From Tepidisphaera sp. (GTDB taxonomy: Bacteria > Planctomycetota > Phycisphaerae > Phycisphaerales > UBA1924): a DNA stretch of 64,000 nucleotides. Below the pieces are notes generated by a model that saw only the letters and a list, made by a program, of their open reading frames with translations, did no database searches and was not told the origin of the DNA. Below, piece after piece: positions 32,297 to 40,730 of this stretch. The position numbers and the translations under genes were made by a program. Positions within the stretch are counted from its first letter, which is position 1. Every line of letters starts with the position of its first letter. The stretch lies in the NCBI GenBank assembly GCA_016124375.1, contig WGNV01000004.1:434001-498000 (forward strand). Direction: 5' to 3'.

Positions 32297-33181
32297 TCAG
32301 GGAACGCCCACCAGGAAGCTGGGCTGCAGGTGGCCCTTGGATTCATCCTTGGCGGGGGCGACCATCAGGCCCTTGCCGTTGACGAGGTTGAGCGGGAAGC
32401 GCTTCTGAAGCTCTTTGATGCGCGGGCTGAGGGTGGGCGTGCCGCTGCGGGAGAGCTTCACTTCGTCCTGCGAGAACGCGCCGATGGTGACCATGCTGCG
32501 GCGGGGGCCGTGGTAGTAGTAGGCCTGTTCGCCCTCGCGGCGGAGTTCGGCGGCGGCCTGCTCGGCGGTCTCGCGCACCAGCTTGAGGTCTTCGTCGGTG
32601 GGCTTGTCGCCCGGGTCGTAAACGCCCACCTGCAGCGTGAACGCGGCCCGCTTGCCCTCGCGGGCCTTGAGGTTGGCCAGGTCGTACTGCGGCAGGCCGC
32701 CCGCGATGTGGTCGGTAATGGGCGGGGCGAGCACGGCACCGGCGAAGGGCTTGGCGCTGTCGATCTCGATGTTCTTGATGGTTTCCAGGTCGTGCTGCGC
32801 CGTGCTGTCGGCGAAGGAGGGATAGTGCCCGTAGGCGACGACCCAGGCGTCGCCCCGCTGCTCGGCGTAGGCACCGGGAAGGTTGCCCTTGGTGCGGACT
32901 TTTTCGGCGGCCCCCTGGATGGCTTCCTGAGCGCCCTCGCCCCGGGCGGTGGCGATGACGATCGACCACTCGGAGGTGACCTTGCCGGTGTTCTGGACGC
33001 CCGGGGGGCCGGGCTGAAGCACGCCCTTGTTGGCGGCCTTGAGGGCGTCGATCTTGGCTTTGTCGGCGGGGTCCATGCCCTGTGAGGGCTGGGCCAGGGC
33101 GAGCCCGGGGAGAAGCGCAAAGGCTGACAGGACGAGCGAAGTCCGGAACCGGTTATTCGAGAAATGTTTGCATGTCCGCAT
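32297..33181 (-). CDS. secreted SPOR-like repeat protein, unknown
   Basis: 294 residues from the ATG at 33181. Signal peptide with basic RTCKHFSNNRFRT, hydrophobic SLVLSAFALLPGLALA and cleavage before QPSQG. Two regions have the beta-alpha-beta pattern of SPOR-like domains: WSIVIATARGEGAQEAIQGA ... AWVVAYGHYPS (about 74-125) and AFTLQVGVYDPGD ... SMVTIGAFSQDEV (about 187-255). SPOR domains bind peptidoglycan lacking stem peptides, often at division sites, but similarity here is weak, so the role is inferred. The C-terminus mentions no anchor. It is convergent with the UbiA-family gene. Confidence 0.6.
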   Translation of the reverse strand: MRTCKHFSNNRFRTSLVLSAFALLPGLALAQPSQGMDPADKAKIDALKAANKGVLQPGPPGVQNTGKVTSEWSIVIATARGEGAQEAIQGAAEKVRTKGNLPGAYAEQRGDAWVVAYGHYPSFADSTAQHDLETIKNIEIDSAKPFAGAVLAPPITDHIAGGLPQYDLANLKAREGKRAAFTLQVGVYDPGDKPTDEDLKLVRETAEQAAAELRREGEQAYYYHGPRRSMVTIGAFSQDEVKLSRSGTPTLSPRIKELQKRFPLNLVNGKGLMVAPAKDESKGHLQPSFLVGVP

Positions 33182-33449
33182 GGCGGTTATCTCTTGCAAG
33201 TGTTTTCGCTGCAGGATTTTAGACAACTGAAGCGAAGTTTTTCGAATTTACAGGGTTCGTGGGATGGCCGTCGATACAGACAGCCATCAGGGCAGGACCA
33301 ACGCCCTGAACTGTATCTGGGACGCTCGGAGAAGCGAACCGTTCCGGCAAGGCAGCCGGATGAGTGTGTAGGCCCAGTGGCGGCAAGACGCGGAGCGACC
33401 GGCCCCAGGCGCATCAGAACGGGATGGCCCGAAGTAGGAGTCGTTCAGC

Positions 33450-33743
33450 ATGTCCGAAATTTCACCTCTGTCTACCGGGAGTTCGTCGCTGCGGATCGAG
33501 CAGGCGGCCCGCGCGTATTCGCGCAGCGCGGAGAGCGCGGCCCCGGCCGAGAGTGCCACGCCCCGGCGCGGGAATGACCAGGTCGAGGTTTCTTCGGCCG
33601 CGGCGTACCTGGCGAAACTGCGGGATCTGCCGGTGCGGCAGGACCTGGTGGACCGCGTGAAGGCGGAGATCAGCGCGGGGACCTACGAGACCCCGGAGAA
33701 GATCGATCAGGCGATCACCGAGTTCGCCAAGGACTTCAACTAA
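33450..33743 (+). CDS. flgM: FlgM-like anti-sigma-28 factor
   Basis: 97 residues. The C-terminal half (LAKLRDLPVRQDLVDRVKAEI ... GTYETPEKIDQAITEFAKDF) carries the FlgM pattern RxxxVxxIKxxIxxGxY; the N-terminal half is Ser/Ala-rich and disordered, as in known FlgM proteins that bind and inhibit FliA until the flagellar hook is complete. The start has GGAGT upstream. It is monocistronic with its own strong terminator, separate from other flagellar genes. A Maf-like flagellin glycosylation operon elsewhere in the window agrees with a flagellated organism. Confidence 0.8.
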   Translation: MSEISPLSTGSSSLRIEQAARAYSRSAESAAPAESATPRRGNDQVEVSSAAAYLAKLRDLPVRQDLVDRVKAEISAGTYETPEKIDQAITEFAKDFN

Positions 33744-33763
33744 GCAGTGCGAGGATGAACAGC

Positions 33764-33803
33764 ACACACGCCCGGGCGGGTTCGCCCGGGCGTGTGTGTT
33801 TTT
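33764..33803 (+). terminator. rho-independent terminator after flgM
   Basis: A perfect 15-bp stem (ACACACGCCCGGGCG with its complement) around GGTT, followed by GTTTTT. One of the strongest hairpins in the window. Confidence 0.93.
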
Positions 33804-33848
33804 GGGGATGGGGAACAGGAAGAAGAAGAAAAGGAAGAAGAGCGGGAA

Positions 33849-33884
33849 GACACAGGCGGGACGCCTGTGCCACGAGATGAGGTA
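33849..33884. repeat. CACAGGCG/CGCCTGTG palindromic repeat
   Basis: Intact palindrome with GGA loop plus CCACGAGATGAGG tail, in the spacer between flgM and the M28 peptidase. Confidence 0.8.
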
Positions 33885-33893
33885 GGACGACAT

Positions 33894-33930
33894 GCGCCCC
33901 TCTTGGAGAGAGGGGCTACCCGGTAAGCAG
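33894..33930. repeat. CCCCTCT/AGAGGGG dispersed repeat
   Basis: Arms CCCCTCT and AGAGGGG around TGGAG, followed by CTACCCGG. A related copy (CCCCTCTCGCAGAGAGGGAC) lies inside a coding region at 52621. Confidence 0.65.
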
Positions 33931-33941
33931 CCGCCCCGAGG

Positions 33942-35081
33942 TCAGGGCGCGGGCTCGGCCATGGCGTCGATCGCGCCGGCGACGGCCTTGACGACTTTGG
34001 TATATCGATCAAGGTCGAGGGTGTCGATGGTGTCGGTGGGCTGGTGGTAGTGCGGGTTGCGGAAGTTGGCGGTGTCGGTGAGCATGGCGCCCGGGATGCC
34101 GGCCATCACGAAGTCGCGATGGTCGGAGCGCATGATGTCGGGCATGGGGAAGGTGAAGAAATCCAGCGTGAGGACTTTCAGGTCGGGCTGGGCCTTGGCC
34201 ATGGAGCCGCTGAACTTGGAGATGAATGCGTCGTCGCGCTTGAGCCCGACCATGACGATGGCGTCGCCCACGGTGGGCGGCTCAAAGACGCCCTTGATGG
34301 CGGGAATCGGGCTCTTCTGGCTGTTGGGGGCGTCGGAGAAGTAGCCGAGCATCTCGAGGCTCACCATGCCGATGATGCGTTCGCCCGCCGGTGAATCTGC
34401 TTTGGCGTCGGGGGACTTGGAGTCGTTGTCTTTGGTGCTGGGCGCAGGCTTGGAGGGGTGCTTCTGGGTCCAGTCGAGCACGTAGCGCGTGCTGCCGATG
34501 AGGCCGACTTCTTCGAGGTTGAAGAGGCACAGGCGGATGGTGCGGCGGTGGGTGGTGTGGGCGAAGCGGCGGGCGAGCTCGACGATGGCCGCGGCGCCGG
34601 TGCCGTCGTCGTCGGCCCCGGGCGCGCCGGGCACGGCGTCGATGTGCGCGCTGACCAGGAGCACCTCGTGCGCGAGATCGGTGCCGGGCAGATCGACGAT
34701 GATGTTTCGCCAGGCGTGCAGCGGGGGGTCTTTGGGCGGTGCGGCGTCGGGCGGGGGCGTGTCGCCCGGCGCGTCACCGAAGTGGCGCGCGGGCAGTGCC
34801 CAGTTGAAGGATTGCGTGACGGGCGTGACGCCGGCGTCGGTGAGGGCCTTGATGAGCAGGTCTTCGGTCTGGACGAGCCCGGCCTGCGAGGCGGCGTCGC
34901 CAAGCGCTGCCCTGGATGTGGGGATTGACTTGAGCGTCTCGATCAGGCGCTCGCGCGAGATGTCGCGAGATGGTTCGACGTGTGACTTGGTCGATTCTTG
35001 CGCGATGGCGGGGCAGGAGGCGAGCGTCAAGGCGAGCACGCACGCGGGGAACCGGGGGCGCGCGGCGCGGAGATTGTTCAT
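33942..35081 (-). CDS. secreted M28-family zinc peptidase
   Basis: 379 residues from the ATG at 35081, which has GGAG upstream; the longer open frame is not needed. Signal peptide with FPACVLALTLASCPAIA. Metal-site motifs of M28 aminopeptidase-like enzymes are present: SAHIDAVPGAPGADDDGTG (His and Asp ligands), FNLEEVGLIGS (catalytic and ligand Glu), SLEMLGYF, SDHRDFVMAGIPG and NPHYHQPTDTIDTLD (His ligand). It is probably an exported aminopeptidase or carboxypeptidase acting on peptides outside the inner membrane. A charged Lys/Asp/Ser-rich insert lies around 230-255. Divergent from folC. Confidence 0.9.
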   Translation of the reverse strand: MNNLRAARPRFPACVLALTLASCPAIAQESTKSHVEPSRDISRERLIETLKSIPTSRAALGDAASQAGLVQTEDLLIKALTDAGVTPVTQSFNWALPARHFGDAPGDTPPPDAAPPKDPPLHAWRNIIVDLPGTDLAHEVLLVSAHIDAVPGAPGADDDGTGAAAIVELARRFAHTTHRRTIRLCLFNLEEVGLIGSTRYVLDWTQKHPSKPAPSTKDNDSKSPDAKADSPAGERIIGMVSLEMLGYFSDAPNSQKSPIPAIKGVFEPPTVGDAIVMVGLKRDDAFISKFSGSMAKAQPDLKVLTLDFFTFPMPDIMRSDHRDFVMAGIPGAMLTDTANFRNPHYHQPTDTIDTLDLDRYTKVVKAVAGAIDAMAEPAP

Positions 35082-35199
35082 TCGCGGCTCCAGAATGCGG
35101 GAAATGCGGGGCGCGGAAGCGTCGATGCGGACAGGACTTCGCGAAACGCGGGGCAAGTTTAGCAGTTTGCCGGCTACATTTTTGTGATTCTGGTGTACC

Positions 35200-36708
35200 A
35201 TGAACGAGATGTCCGGAGGAGACAGCAAAGCCCGACGCCCGAAGCCCGATACGTCGGCGGACGAACCCAGCGGGTTCGCGGGGGTGGAAGCCGCGCTGGC
35301 GTTTCTGGAAAGCCGAACGAACGTCGAGGCGATGAAACCGTCGAGCGTGGACGCCGGGAGGGTGTTCACGCTGGATCGGATGCGGGCGCTGATGAGCGCG
35401 CTGGACAACCCGCAGGCGTCGTACAAGTGCGTGCACGTGGCGGGGTCCAAGGGCAAGGGGAGCGTGTGCGAGATGGTGGCCAGCGCCCTCGAGGCGTGCG
35501 GGTACACCGTGGGGTTGTATACCAGTCCCCACCTGATTGATCTCTCCGAGCGGGTGCGCATCAACCAGATGCGGATCAGCGGGGCGGACCTGACGAGCGT
35601 GCTCTCGCGCGTGGCCCGGGCGGAGGCGTCGCTGGCCAAGGACCTGGGGCAGGCGACCTACTTCGAGCTGCTGACGGCGGCGGCGCTGCAGCACTTCGCG
35701 GATCAGGCGGTGGACCTGGCGGTGATCGAGGTGGGGCTGGGCGGCCTGCGGGACGCGACCAACGTGATCACGCCCGAGGTGAGCGCGATCACCACGATCC
35801 ATCGCGAGCACACGGAGATCCTGGGGAACACGCTGGAGGAGATCGCCTCGGCGAAGGCGGGGATCTTGAAGCCGGGCGTGCCGGGCGTGACGGTGCCGCA
35901 GGCGCCGGAGGTGATGAAGGTTCTGCGGGAGACGGCGGCGCGGGTGGGCGCGAGGCTGGAGGCGCTGGGGGAAGAGATCGAGTTTTCGTCGCGGGTGGGC
36001 GGCGGGGGCGAGCAGGGGCCGCGGGCCAGGGTGGTGGTGACGACGCCACGGAGCAGCTTTGAGCACTTCGTGGTGCCCTTGAAGGGCGAGCACCAGGCGA
36101 TCAACTGCGGGCTGGCGCTGGCGGTCATGGACAAGCTGCGTGAACGGGGCGTGGATACGCCTGAGGTGAAGGTGGCCGCGGGTTTGGAGCGGACGCCGAC
36201 GCACGGGCGAATGGAGATGGTGCTGGACCGGCCCCGGATCATCGTGGACGGGGCGCACACGCCCGAGAGCGTGGCGGGAGTGGTCAAGACGCTGGGGGGC
36301 CTTGGGCGGCACGACTCGACGGTGGCGGTGTTCGGGTGTGCCGCGGACAAGGATGTGCCGGGCATGCTGCGGGCGCTGGCGCAGGGGGCGGACAAGGTGA
36401 TTTTTACACGCGCGGCGCAGAACGTCCGCTCAGCGGATCCGCGCGACTTGCAGAAGAAGTTTGCCGAGATTTCGCCCAAGATGTCGCAGATCGCGGGGAG
36501 CGTGAGGGACGCGATCAATCTGGCCCACCAGGCGATCAATCGGGATGATCTGATCGTGGTGACGGGGTCGTTCGCGATCGCGGGGGAAGCGAAGAAGCTG
36601 ATCCTGGAGCGGGACAAGAAGCCCAGGGAGATCGAGCCGGTGATCCGGGAGATCAAGCCCGGGGCGATTTCGCCCGAGCGGCGCGGCAAACCCAAGGGGC
36701 GCGACTGA
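35200..36708 (+). CDS. folC: FolC, folylpolyglutamate / dihydrofolate synthase
   Basis: 502 residues, longer than E. coli FolC (422) because of a charged N-terminal extension of about 35 residues and a basic C-terminal tail of about 35. Mur-ligase-like ATP-grasp: P-loop HVAGSKGKGSVCEM, TSPHLIDLSERVRIN, the magnesium-site TYFELLTAAAL, EVGLGGLRDATNV, TTIHREHTEILGNTLEEIAS and DGAHTPESV. It adds glutamate to (dihydro)folate in the cytoplasm. It is divergent from the peptidase gene and followed 85 bp later by leuS. Confidence 0.93.
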   Translation: MNEMSGGDSKARRPKPDTSADEPSGFAGVEAALAFLESRTNVEAMKPSSVDAGRVFTLDRMRALMSALDNPQASYKCVHVAGSKGKGSVCEMVASALEACGYTVGLYTSPHLIDLSERVRINQMRISGADLTSVLSRVARAEASLAKDLGQATYFELLTAAALQHFADQAVDLAVIEVGLGGLRDATNVITPEVSAITTIHREHTEILGNTLEEIASAKAGILKPGVPGVTVPQAPEVMKVLRETAARVGARLEALGEEIEFSSRVGGGGEQGPRARVVVTTPRSSFEHFVVPLKGEHQAINCGLALAVMDKLRERGVDTPEVKVAAGLERTPTHGRMEMVLDRPRIIVDGAHTPESVAGVVKTLGGLGRHDSTVAVFGCAADKDVPGMLRALAQGADKVIFTRAAQNVRSADPRDLQKKFAEISPKMSQIAGSVRDAINLAHQAINRDDLIVVTGSFAIAGEAKKLILERDKKPREIEPVIREIKPGAISPERRGKPKGRD

Positions 36709-36793
36709 TCGCCCGTCGGACGGGTTCTGACTGGGCGCCGTTCCCGGCGGGGTTGGAACCCATGATCGGGGGCCCTAAGAATCGCCCTCAGCC

Positions 36794-39700
36794 ATGACCC
36801 AGACCACACCACACTCATCGTCCGAAGCGCAGCATCCTTTTCGATACACCGCGTTGCTGGCGGACGAGATCGAGACGCGCTGGCAGCGGGCGTGGGACGC
36901 GGGCAAGGCGTATGTGGTGGCGAACCCGGGCGAGCCGGGGTTTGACGCCAAAGCCCCGAAGTTTTACTGCCTGGACATGTTTCCGTATCCGAGCGGGGCG
37001 GGGCTGCACGTGGGGCACCCGGAGGGGTATACGGCAACGGACATTGTGAGCCGCCATAAGAGGATGAAGGGGTACCGCGTGCTGCACCCGATGGGGTGGG
37101 ACGCGTTCGGACTCCCGGCGGAGCAGTACGCGATCCAGACGGGCGTGCACCCGGCGATCACGACGCGCAAGGCGATCGACAACTTTCGGCGGCAGCTGAG
37201 CAGGTTCGGATTTTCGTACGACTGGTCGCGGGAGTTTGGAACGATTGATGACGATTACTACCGCTGGACGCAGTGGATCTTCTTGAAGCTGTACGACGCG
37301 TGGTACGACGAAAAGGCTCCGGCCGCGGGTGCGCATGCGCTGGTGAAGGGGAGCAAGGGGCGCGGCAGGCCGATCGCGGAGCTGGTCGCGATGCTGGAGC
37401 GGGGGGAGATCGCCCCGGCGATCAACCCCAAGGCGGACGAGGCCGAGCCCCTGGGGCGAGAGGTATCGAGCTGGGCGGCGTGCACGCCCGACGAACGACG
37501 GCGGATCATCGATAGCTATCGCCTGGCGTACCTCTCGACGACGACGGTGAACTGGTGCCCCAAGCTGGGCACGGTGCTGGCCAATGACGAAGTGATCGAC
37601 GGCAAGAGCGAACGGGGCGGGTACCCCGTGCTGCGCAAGCCCCTCAAGCAGTGGATGTTCCGGATCACGTCGTACGCGGATCGGCTGCTGCGGCAGATCG
37701 AGGGGCTCGAGTGGCCCGAGAGCACGAAAGCGATGCAGCGGGAGTGGATCGGACGCAGCGAGGGCGCGGAGGTGGAGTTCTCTGTGGTAGGTCGGCTCTC
37801 CGAGCCGACCGTATTGCCTTCAAATTCAGAAACATCAGACCACCCGGCAGACAGCGAAGAGGTGTTCTCGGCAACCGCGCCGGGCTTTGTACCGAAGGAT
37901 CCGTACCCCGTCGGGTCACCCGCGCCATCGAGCTTGGAAGTTCAGATCCGCAATCTGCCTCACCTCACAGTTGACGGGGCTACGTATTTCGTAACGTGGC
38001 GAACGCAGACCAAGTCACTCAATGAGCGTGCGCGCGATGCCGTGCTACATGCCCTGCACCACTTTGACGGCACACGCTGCGACGTGTATGCCGCATGCGT
38101 GATGCCTGACCATGTGCACTGGATCATCCGACCCTACGAGAATGAGAGTTTGCGAGAGATAGTGGCGAGCGTGAAGCGGTTTAGCGCGAACGAGGTCAAC
38201 AGGCTTTCTGGTCGCACGGGCTCGCTGTGGCAGGCTGATTCGTTCGATCACATCGTACGGGATCATGCTTGGTTTGGGGCTTTTGTGCGGTATGTAGTCC
38301 GAAATCCGGTGGAGGAGGGTCTCACTGACAAAGTTCGGGGATATGCGTGGACGTACGTGTCGCCGCGGGCGAGCGACCACAGAAAGGGATCGCTCGGAAT
38401 AGGAAGGCGGACCCAGGACACCCACCCTGAGGAGTCTGGCAGCCAAGGGAATACGGTCGGCTCGGAGAGCCGACCTACCAAAGCGGAGACGATTCGCGTC
38501 TTCACCACACGGCCCGACACGTTGTTTGGAGCCACGTACATGGTGGTGGCGCCCGAGCATCCGCTGTGCGCCCGGGCGATGGGTGATGAGGCGATCCCCC
38601 CCACCACGCGCGCGGTGCTGCATGAGTATGTGAACGCCACGCGCAACCGCAGCGACACCGAGCGGCAGGAGAACAAGGTCAAGACGGGCGTGTTCACGGG
38701 ATATCACGCGATCAACCCCGCGACGGGGGAAGAGATCCCGGTGTGGACGAGCGATTACGTGCTGATGGGCTACGGCACCGGGGCGATCATGGCGGTGCCG
38801 GCGCACGACCAGCGCGACTTTGAGTTTGCGCAGGCGTTCAAGTTGCCGGTGCGGGATGTGGTGTACCCACGCCCGGTGCTGGCGATGCGGTACTTCGCGA
38901 AACAGGCCTATCCGGACGGCGACGTGCCCGGCAACTGGCGCGAGGAACTGGCGGACTTCCTGGGGCTTGTCACGAGCAGCACGCGCGAGAACGAGCCGCT
39001 GGACGTGGTGCTGACGGTGATCCGCGAGCGACGGCGCCAGCCCGCGGTGGAAGTCGATCCGCCCGAGGTCGGGGCCCGACGCGGCGGCACGCGCAATGTG
39101 TGGCTGGAACTGCTGGAATCGCTGGAACTGACCAGCTTCGCCGACCTGCGCGGGCGCTTCGAGAAGCGCGAGTACTACCTGAAGTTTGGCCAGGCCTTTG
39201 GCGAGCCCGGGTTCGCGGCCAACTCGGCCAACGCCCGGCTATCACTGGACGGCTTGCCGACGCGCGAGGCCAAAGAGAAGATTCTCGACTGGCTGGAATC
39301 GATCGGATCCGGGCGGCGGCGGGTGAACTATCGCCTGCGCGACTGGACGTTCAGCCGTCAGCGGTATTGGGGTGAGCCATTCCCGATCGTGTACGACGAG
39401 GGCGGCAACGCCTACCCCGTGCAGGAGAGCGCGTTGCCGGTGCGGCTGCCCGAGCTGGCGGACTACGCGCCGGTGGAGAGCGATGAGCCCAAGCCCCTGC
39501 TGGCGAAGGCGACGGCGTGGATGAACACGACGGCGGGCGAGGCGGGGGTGGACCCGGCGTTGCTGGCGCCCGGCACGCCCGTGCGGCGTGAGACAAACAC
39601 CATGCCCGGCAGCGCGGGGAGCAGTTGGTACGCGATCCGGTATTGCGACGCGAAGAACTCGCAGCGGTTTGTGGGGAAGGAAGCGGAAGCCGCGTGGATG

Positions 39701-40702
39701 GGGCCGGGACCTGATGGCGGCGGCTGGGGCGTGGACTTGTACCTGGGCGGCAGCGAGCACGCCGTGGGGCATTTGCTGTATTCGCGCTTCTGGCAGAACG
39801 TGCTGTATGACCTGGGGTTCGTGACGACGCCCGAGCCATTCAGGAAACTCTTTCACCAGGGGCTCATTACGAGTTTCGCGTTCCAGCGGGCGGACAAGAG
39901 CCTGGTCGCGAGCGACCAGGTGGATGAGCCGAGCGAGGGCGTGTTCGTGGAACGCGCGACGGGCTCGCCCCTCAAGCAGATCGTCGCGAAGATGAGCAAG
40001 AGCCTCAAGAACGTCGTCAACCCCGACGACGTGATCGGAGAGTTCGGGGCCGACACGTTCCGGCTGTATGAGATGTACATGGGCCCGCTGGAAGCGAGCA
40101 AGCCCTGGAACCCGCGCGACATCACCGGGCTGTTCCGGTTTTTGCAGCGGCTGTGGCGGCTCGTCACCGACGAGCAGACGGGGCAGGTGCGCCTGGCGAC
40201 GACGCCCGACGCGGGGCTGGAGAAGGGCCTGCACCGGGTGATCGCCAAGGTGGGGAGTGACATCGAGGCGATGTCGTTCAATACCGCGATCGCGGCGATG
40301 ATCGAGTTTGTGAACGCGGCCAGCGGGCTGGACAAGCCGGGCGCGGACAAGAGTGCGGGCGTGCTGACGCGAGATCAGGCGAGCCGCCTGGCGCTGGTGC
40401 TGTCGCCTTATGCGCCGCACCTGGCGGAAGAGATCTGGGCGAAGGCCGGCAACAGCGGCTTCGCGGCCCATCAGGCGTGGCCCGCGTTCGATCCGGCGAA
40501 GCTGGTGGATAGTGAGATCGAGGTGCCGGTGAGCGTGGGGGGCAAGGTGCGGAGCAAGGTGATGGTGCCGGCGGGCGCGGACGCAAAGATGCTGGAGACG
40601 CTGGCGCTGGCGGATGCGAAGATCCAGGAACTGATCGCGGGCAAGGCGATCAAGAAGATCATCGTGGTGCCGGGGAAGATGGTGAACGTGGTCGTGGGGT
40701 GA
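36794..40702 (+). CDS. leuS: leucyl-tRNA synthetase interrupted in-frame by a RAYT element
   Basis: 1302 codons-long single open frame; removal of the 232-codon insert leaves about 1070 residues, still longer than E. coli LeuRS (860) because of lineage extensions. Class I signatures: HVGH (72-75), KMSKS in IVAKMSKSLKNVVNPDD, WNPRDITGLFRFLQRLW and C-terminal leucyl-specific and anticodon domains. The CP1 editing domain is entered at QREWIGRSEGAEVEFSV and should continue directly as TIRVFTTRPDTLFGATY, but between them lie residues ~331-562 of foreign origin (see the mobile element). Editing motifs (TTRPDTLFG; GYGTGAIMAVPAHDQRDF) are intact. The protein could fold with the insert as a surface appendage, as the junction is a loop at the domain edge. 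The gene is presumably essential. Confidence 0.93.
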   Translation: MTQTTPHSSSEAQHPFRYTALLADEIETRWQRAWDAGKAYVVANPGEPGFDAKAPKFYCLDMFPYPSGAGLHVGHPEGYTATDIVSRHKRMKGYRVLHPMGWDAFGLPAEQYAIQTGVHPAITTRKAIDNFRRQLSRFGFSYDWSREFGTIDDDYYRWTQWIFLKLYDAWYDEKAPAAGAHALVKGSKGRGRPIAELVAMLERGEIAPAINPKADEAEPLGREVSSWAACTPDERRRIIDSYRLAYLSTTTVNWCPKLGTVLANDEVIDGKSERGGYPVLRKPLKQWMFRITSYADRLLRQIEGLEWPESTKAMQREWIGRSEGAEVEFSVVGRLSEPTVLPSNSETSDHPADSEEVFSATAPGFVPKDPYPVGSPAPSSLEVQIRNLPHLTVDGATYFVTWRTQTKSLNERARDAVLHALHHFDGTRCDVYAACVMPDHVHWIIRPYENESLREIVASVKRFSANEVNRLSGRTGSLWQADSFDHIVRDHAWFGAFVRYVVRNPVEEGLTDKVRGYAWTYVSPRASDHRKGSLGIGRRTQDTHPEESGSQGNTVGSESRPTKAETIRVFTTRPDTLFGATYMVVAPEHPLCARAMGDEAIPPTTRAVLHEYVNATRNRSDTERQENKVKTGVFTGYHAINPATGEEIPVWTSDYVLMGYGTGAIMAVPAHDQRDFEFAQAFKLPVRDVVYPRPVLAMRYFAKQAYPDGDVPGNWREELADFLGLVTSSTRENEPLDVVLTVIRERRRQPAVEVDPPEVGARRGGTRNVWLELLESLELTSFADLRGRFEKREYYLKFGQAFGEPGFAANSANARLSLDGLPTREAKEKILDWLESIGSGRRRVNYRLRDWTFSRQRYWGEPFPIVYDEGGNAYPVQESALPVRLPELADYAPVESDEPKPLLAKATAWMNTTAGEAGVDPALLAPGTPVRRETNTMPGSAGSSWYAIRYCDAKNSQRFVGKEAEAAWMGPGPDGGGWGVDLYLGGSEHAVGHLLYSRFWQNVLYDLGFVTTPEPFRKLFHQGLITSFAFQRADKSLVASDQVDEPSEGVFVERATGSPLKQIVAKMSKSLKNVVNPDDVIGEFGADTFRLYEMYMGPLEASKPWNPRDITGLFRFLQRLWRLVTDEQTGQVRLATTPDAGLEKGLHRVIAKVGSDIEAMSFNTAIAAMIEFVNAASGLDKPGADKSAGVLTRDQASRLALVLSPYAPHLAEEIWAKAGNSGFAAHQAWPAFDPAKLVDSEIEVPVSVGGKVRSKVMVPAGADAKMLETLALADAKIQELIAGKAIKKIIVVPGKMVNVVVG
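37785..37815. repeat. left inverted REP repeat of the leuS element
   Basis: 31 bp, the exact reverse complement of 38450-38480. It contains its own palindrome: GGTCGGCTC pairs with GAGCCGACC around a TCC loop, the design of a REP hairpin recognised by RAYT transposases. Translated here as part of VVGRLSEPTV. Confidence 0.95.
38450..38480. repeat. right inverted REP repeat of the leuS element
   Basis: Perfect reverse complement of 37785-37815, again with the GGTCGGCTC/GAGCCGACC hairpin arms. LeuRS homology resumes about three codons after it, at ETIRVFTTRPDT. Confidence 0.95.
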
Positions 40703-40730
40703 GCGCGGTCACGATTCGGGCGGGTTTGGC

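Larger units (their letters stand above)
37785..38480 (+). mobile_element. RAYT (REP-associated tyrosine transposase) element nested in leuS
   Basis: 696 bp = 232 codons, bounded by perfect 31-bp inverted REP repeats. In leuS reading frame it encodes a Y1/HUH transposase: HLTVDGATYFVTWRTQ (residue ~390), VYAACVMPDHVHWIIRPYEN with the metal-binding HVH, SLREIVASVKRFSANEVNR, GSLWQADSFDHIVRD and the tyrosine-bearing FVRYVVRNPVEEGLTDKV. These are diagnostic of RAYTs, which cut single-stranded REP hairpins. Base composition is visibly lower in GC than leuS. No target duplication is seen, as expected for this class. There is no in-frame ATG before the HUH motif, so it is probably translated only as part of LeuRS, or from a non-ATG start. 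Confidence 0.93.

Noticed and set aside
37785-38480. The leuS insert as an intein or group II intron
   Set aside because: No Hint-domain splice motifs (no N-terminal Cys/Ser block or C-terminal His-Asn), no reverse transcriptase; instead it has HUH/Y1 transposase motifs and REP ends.
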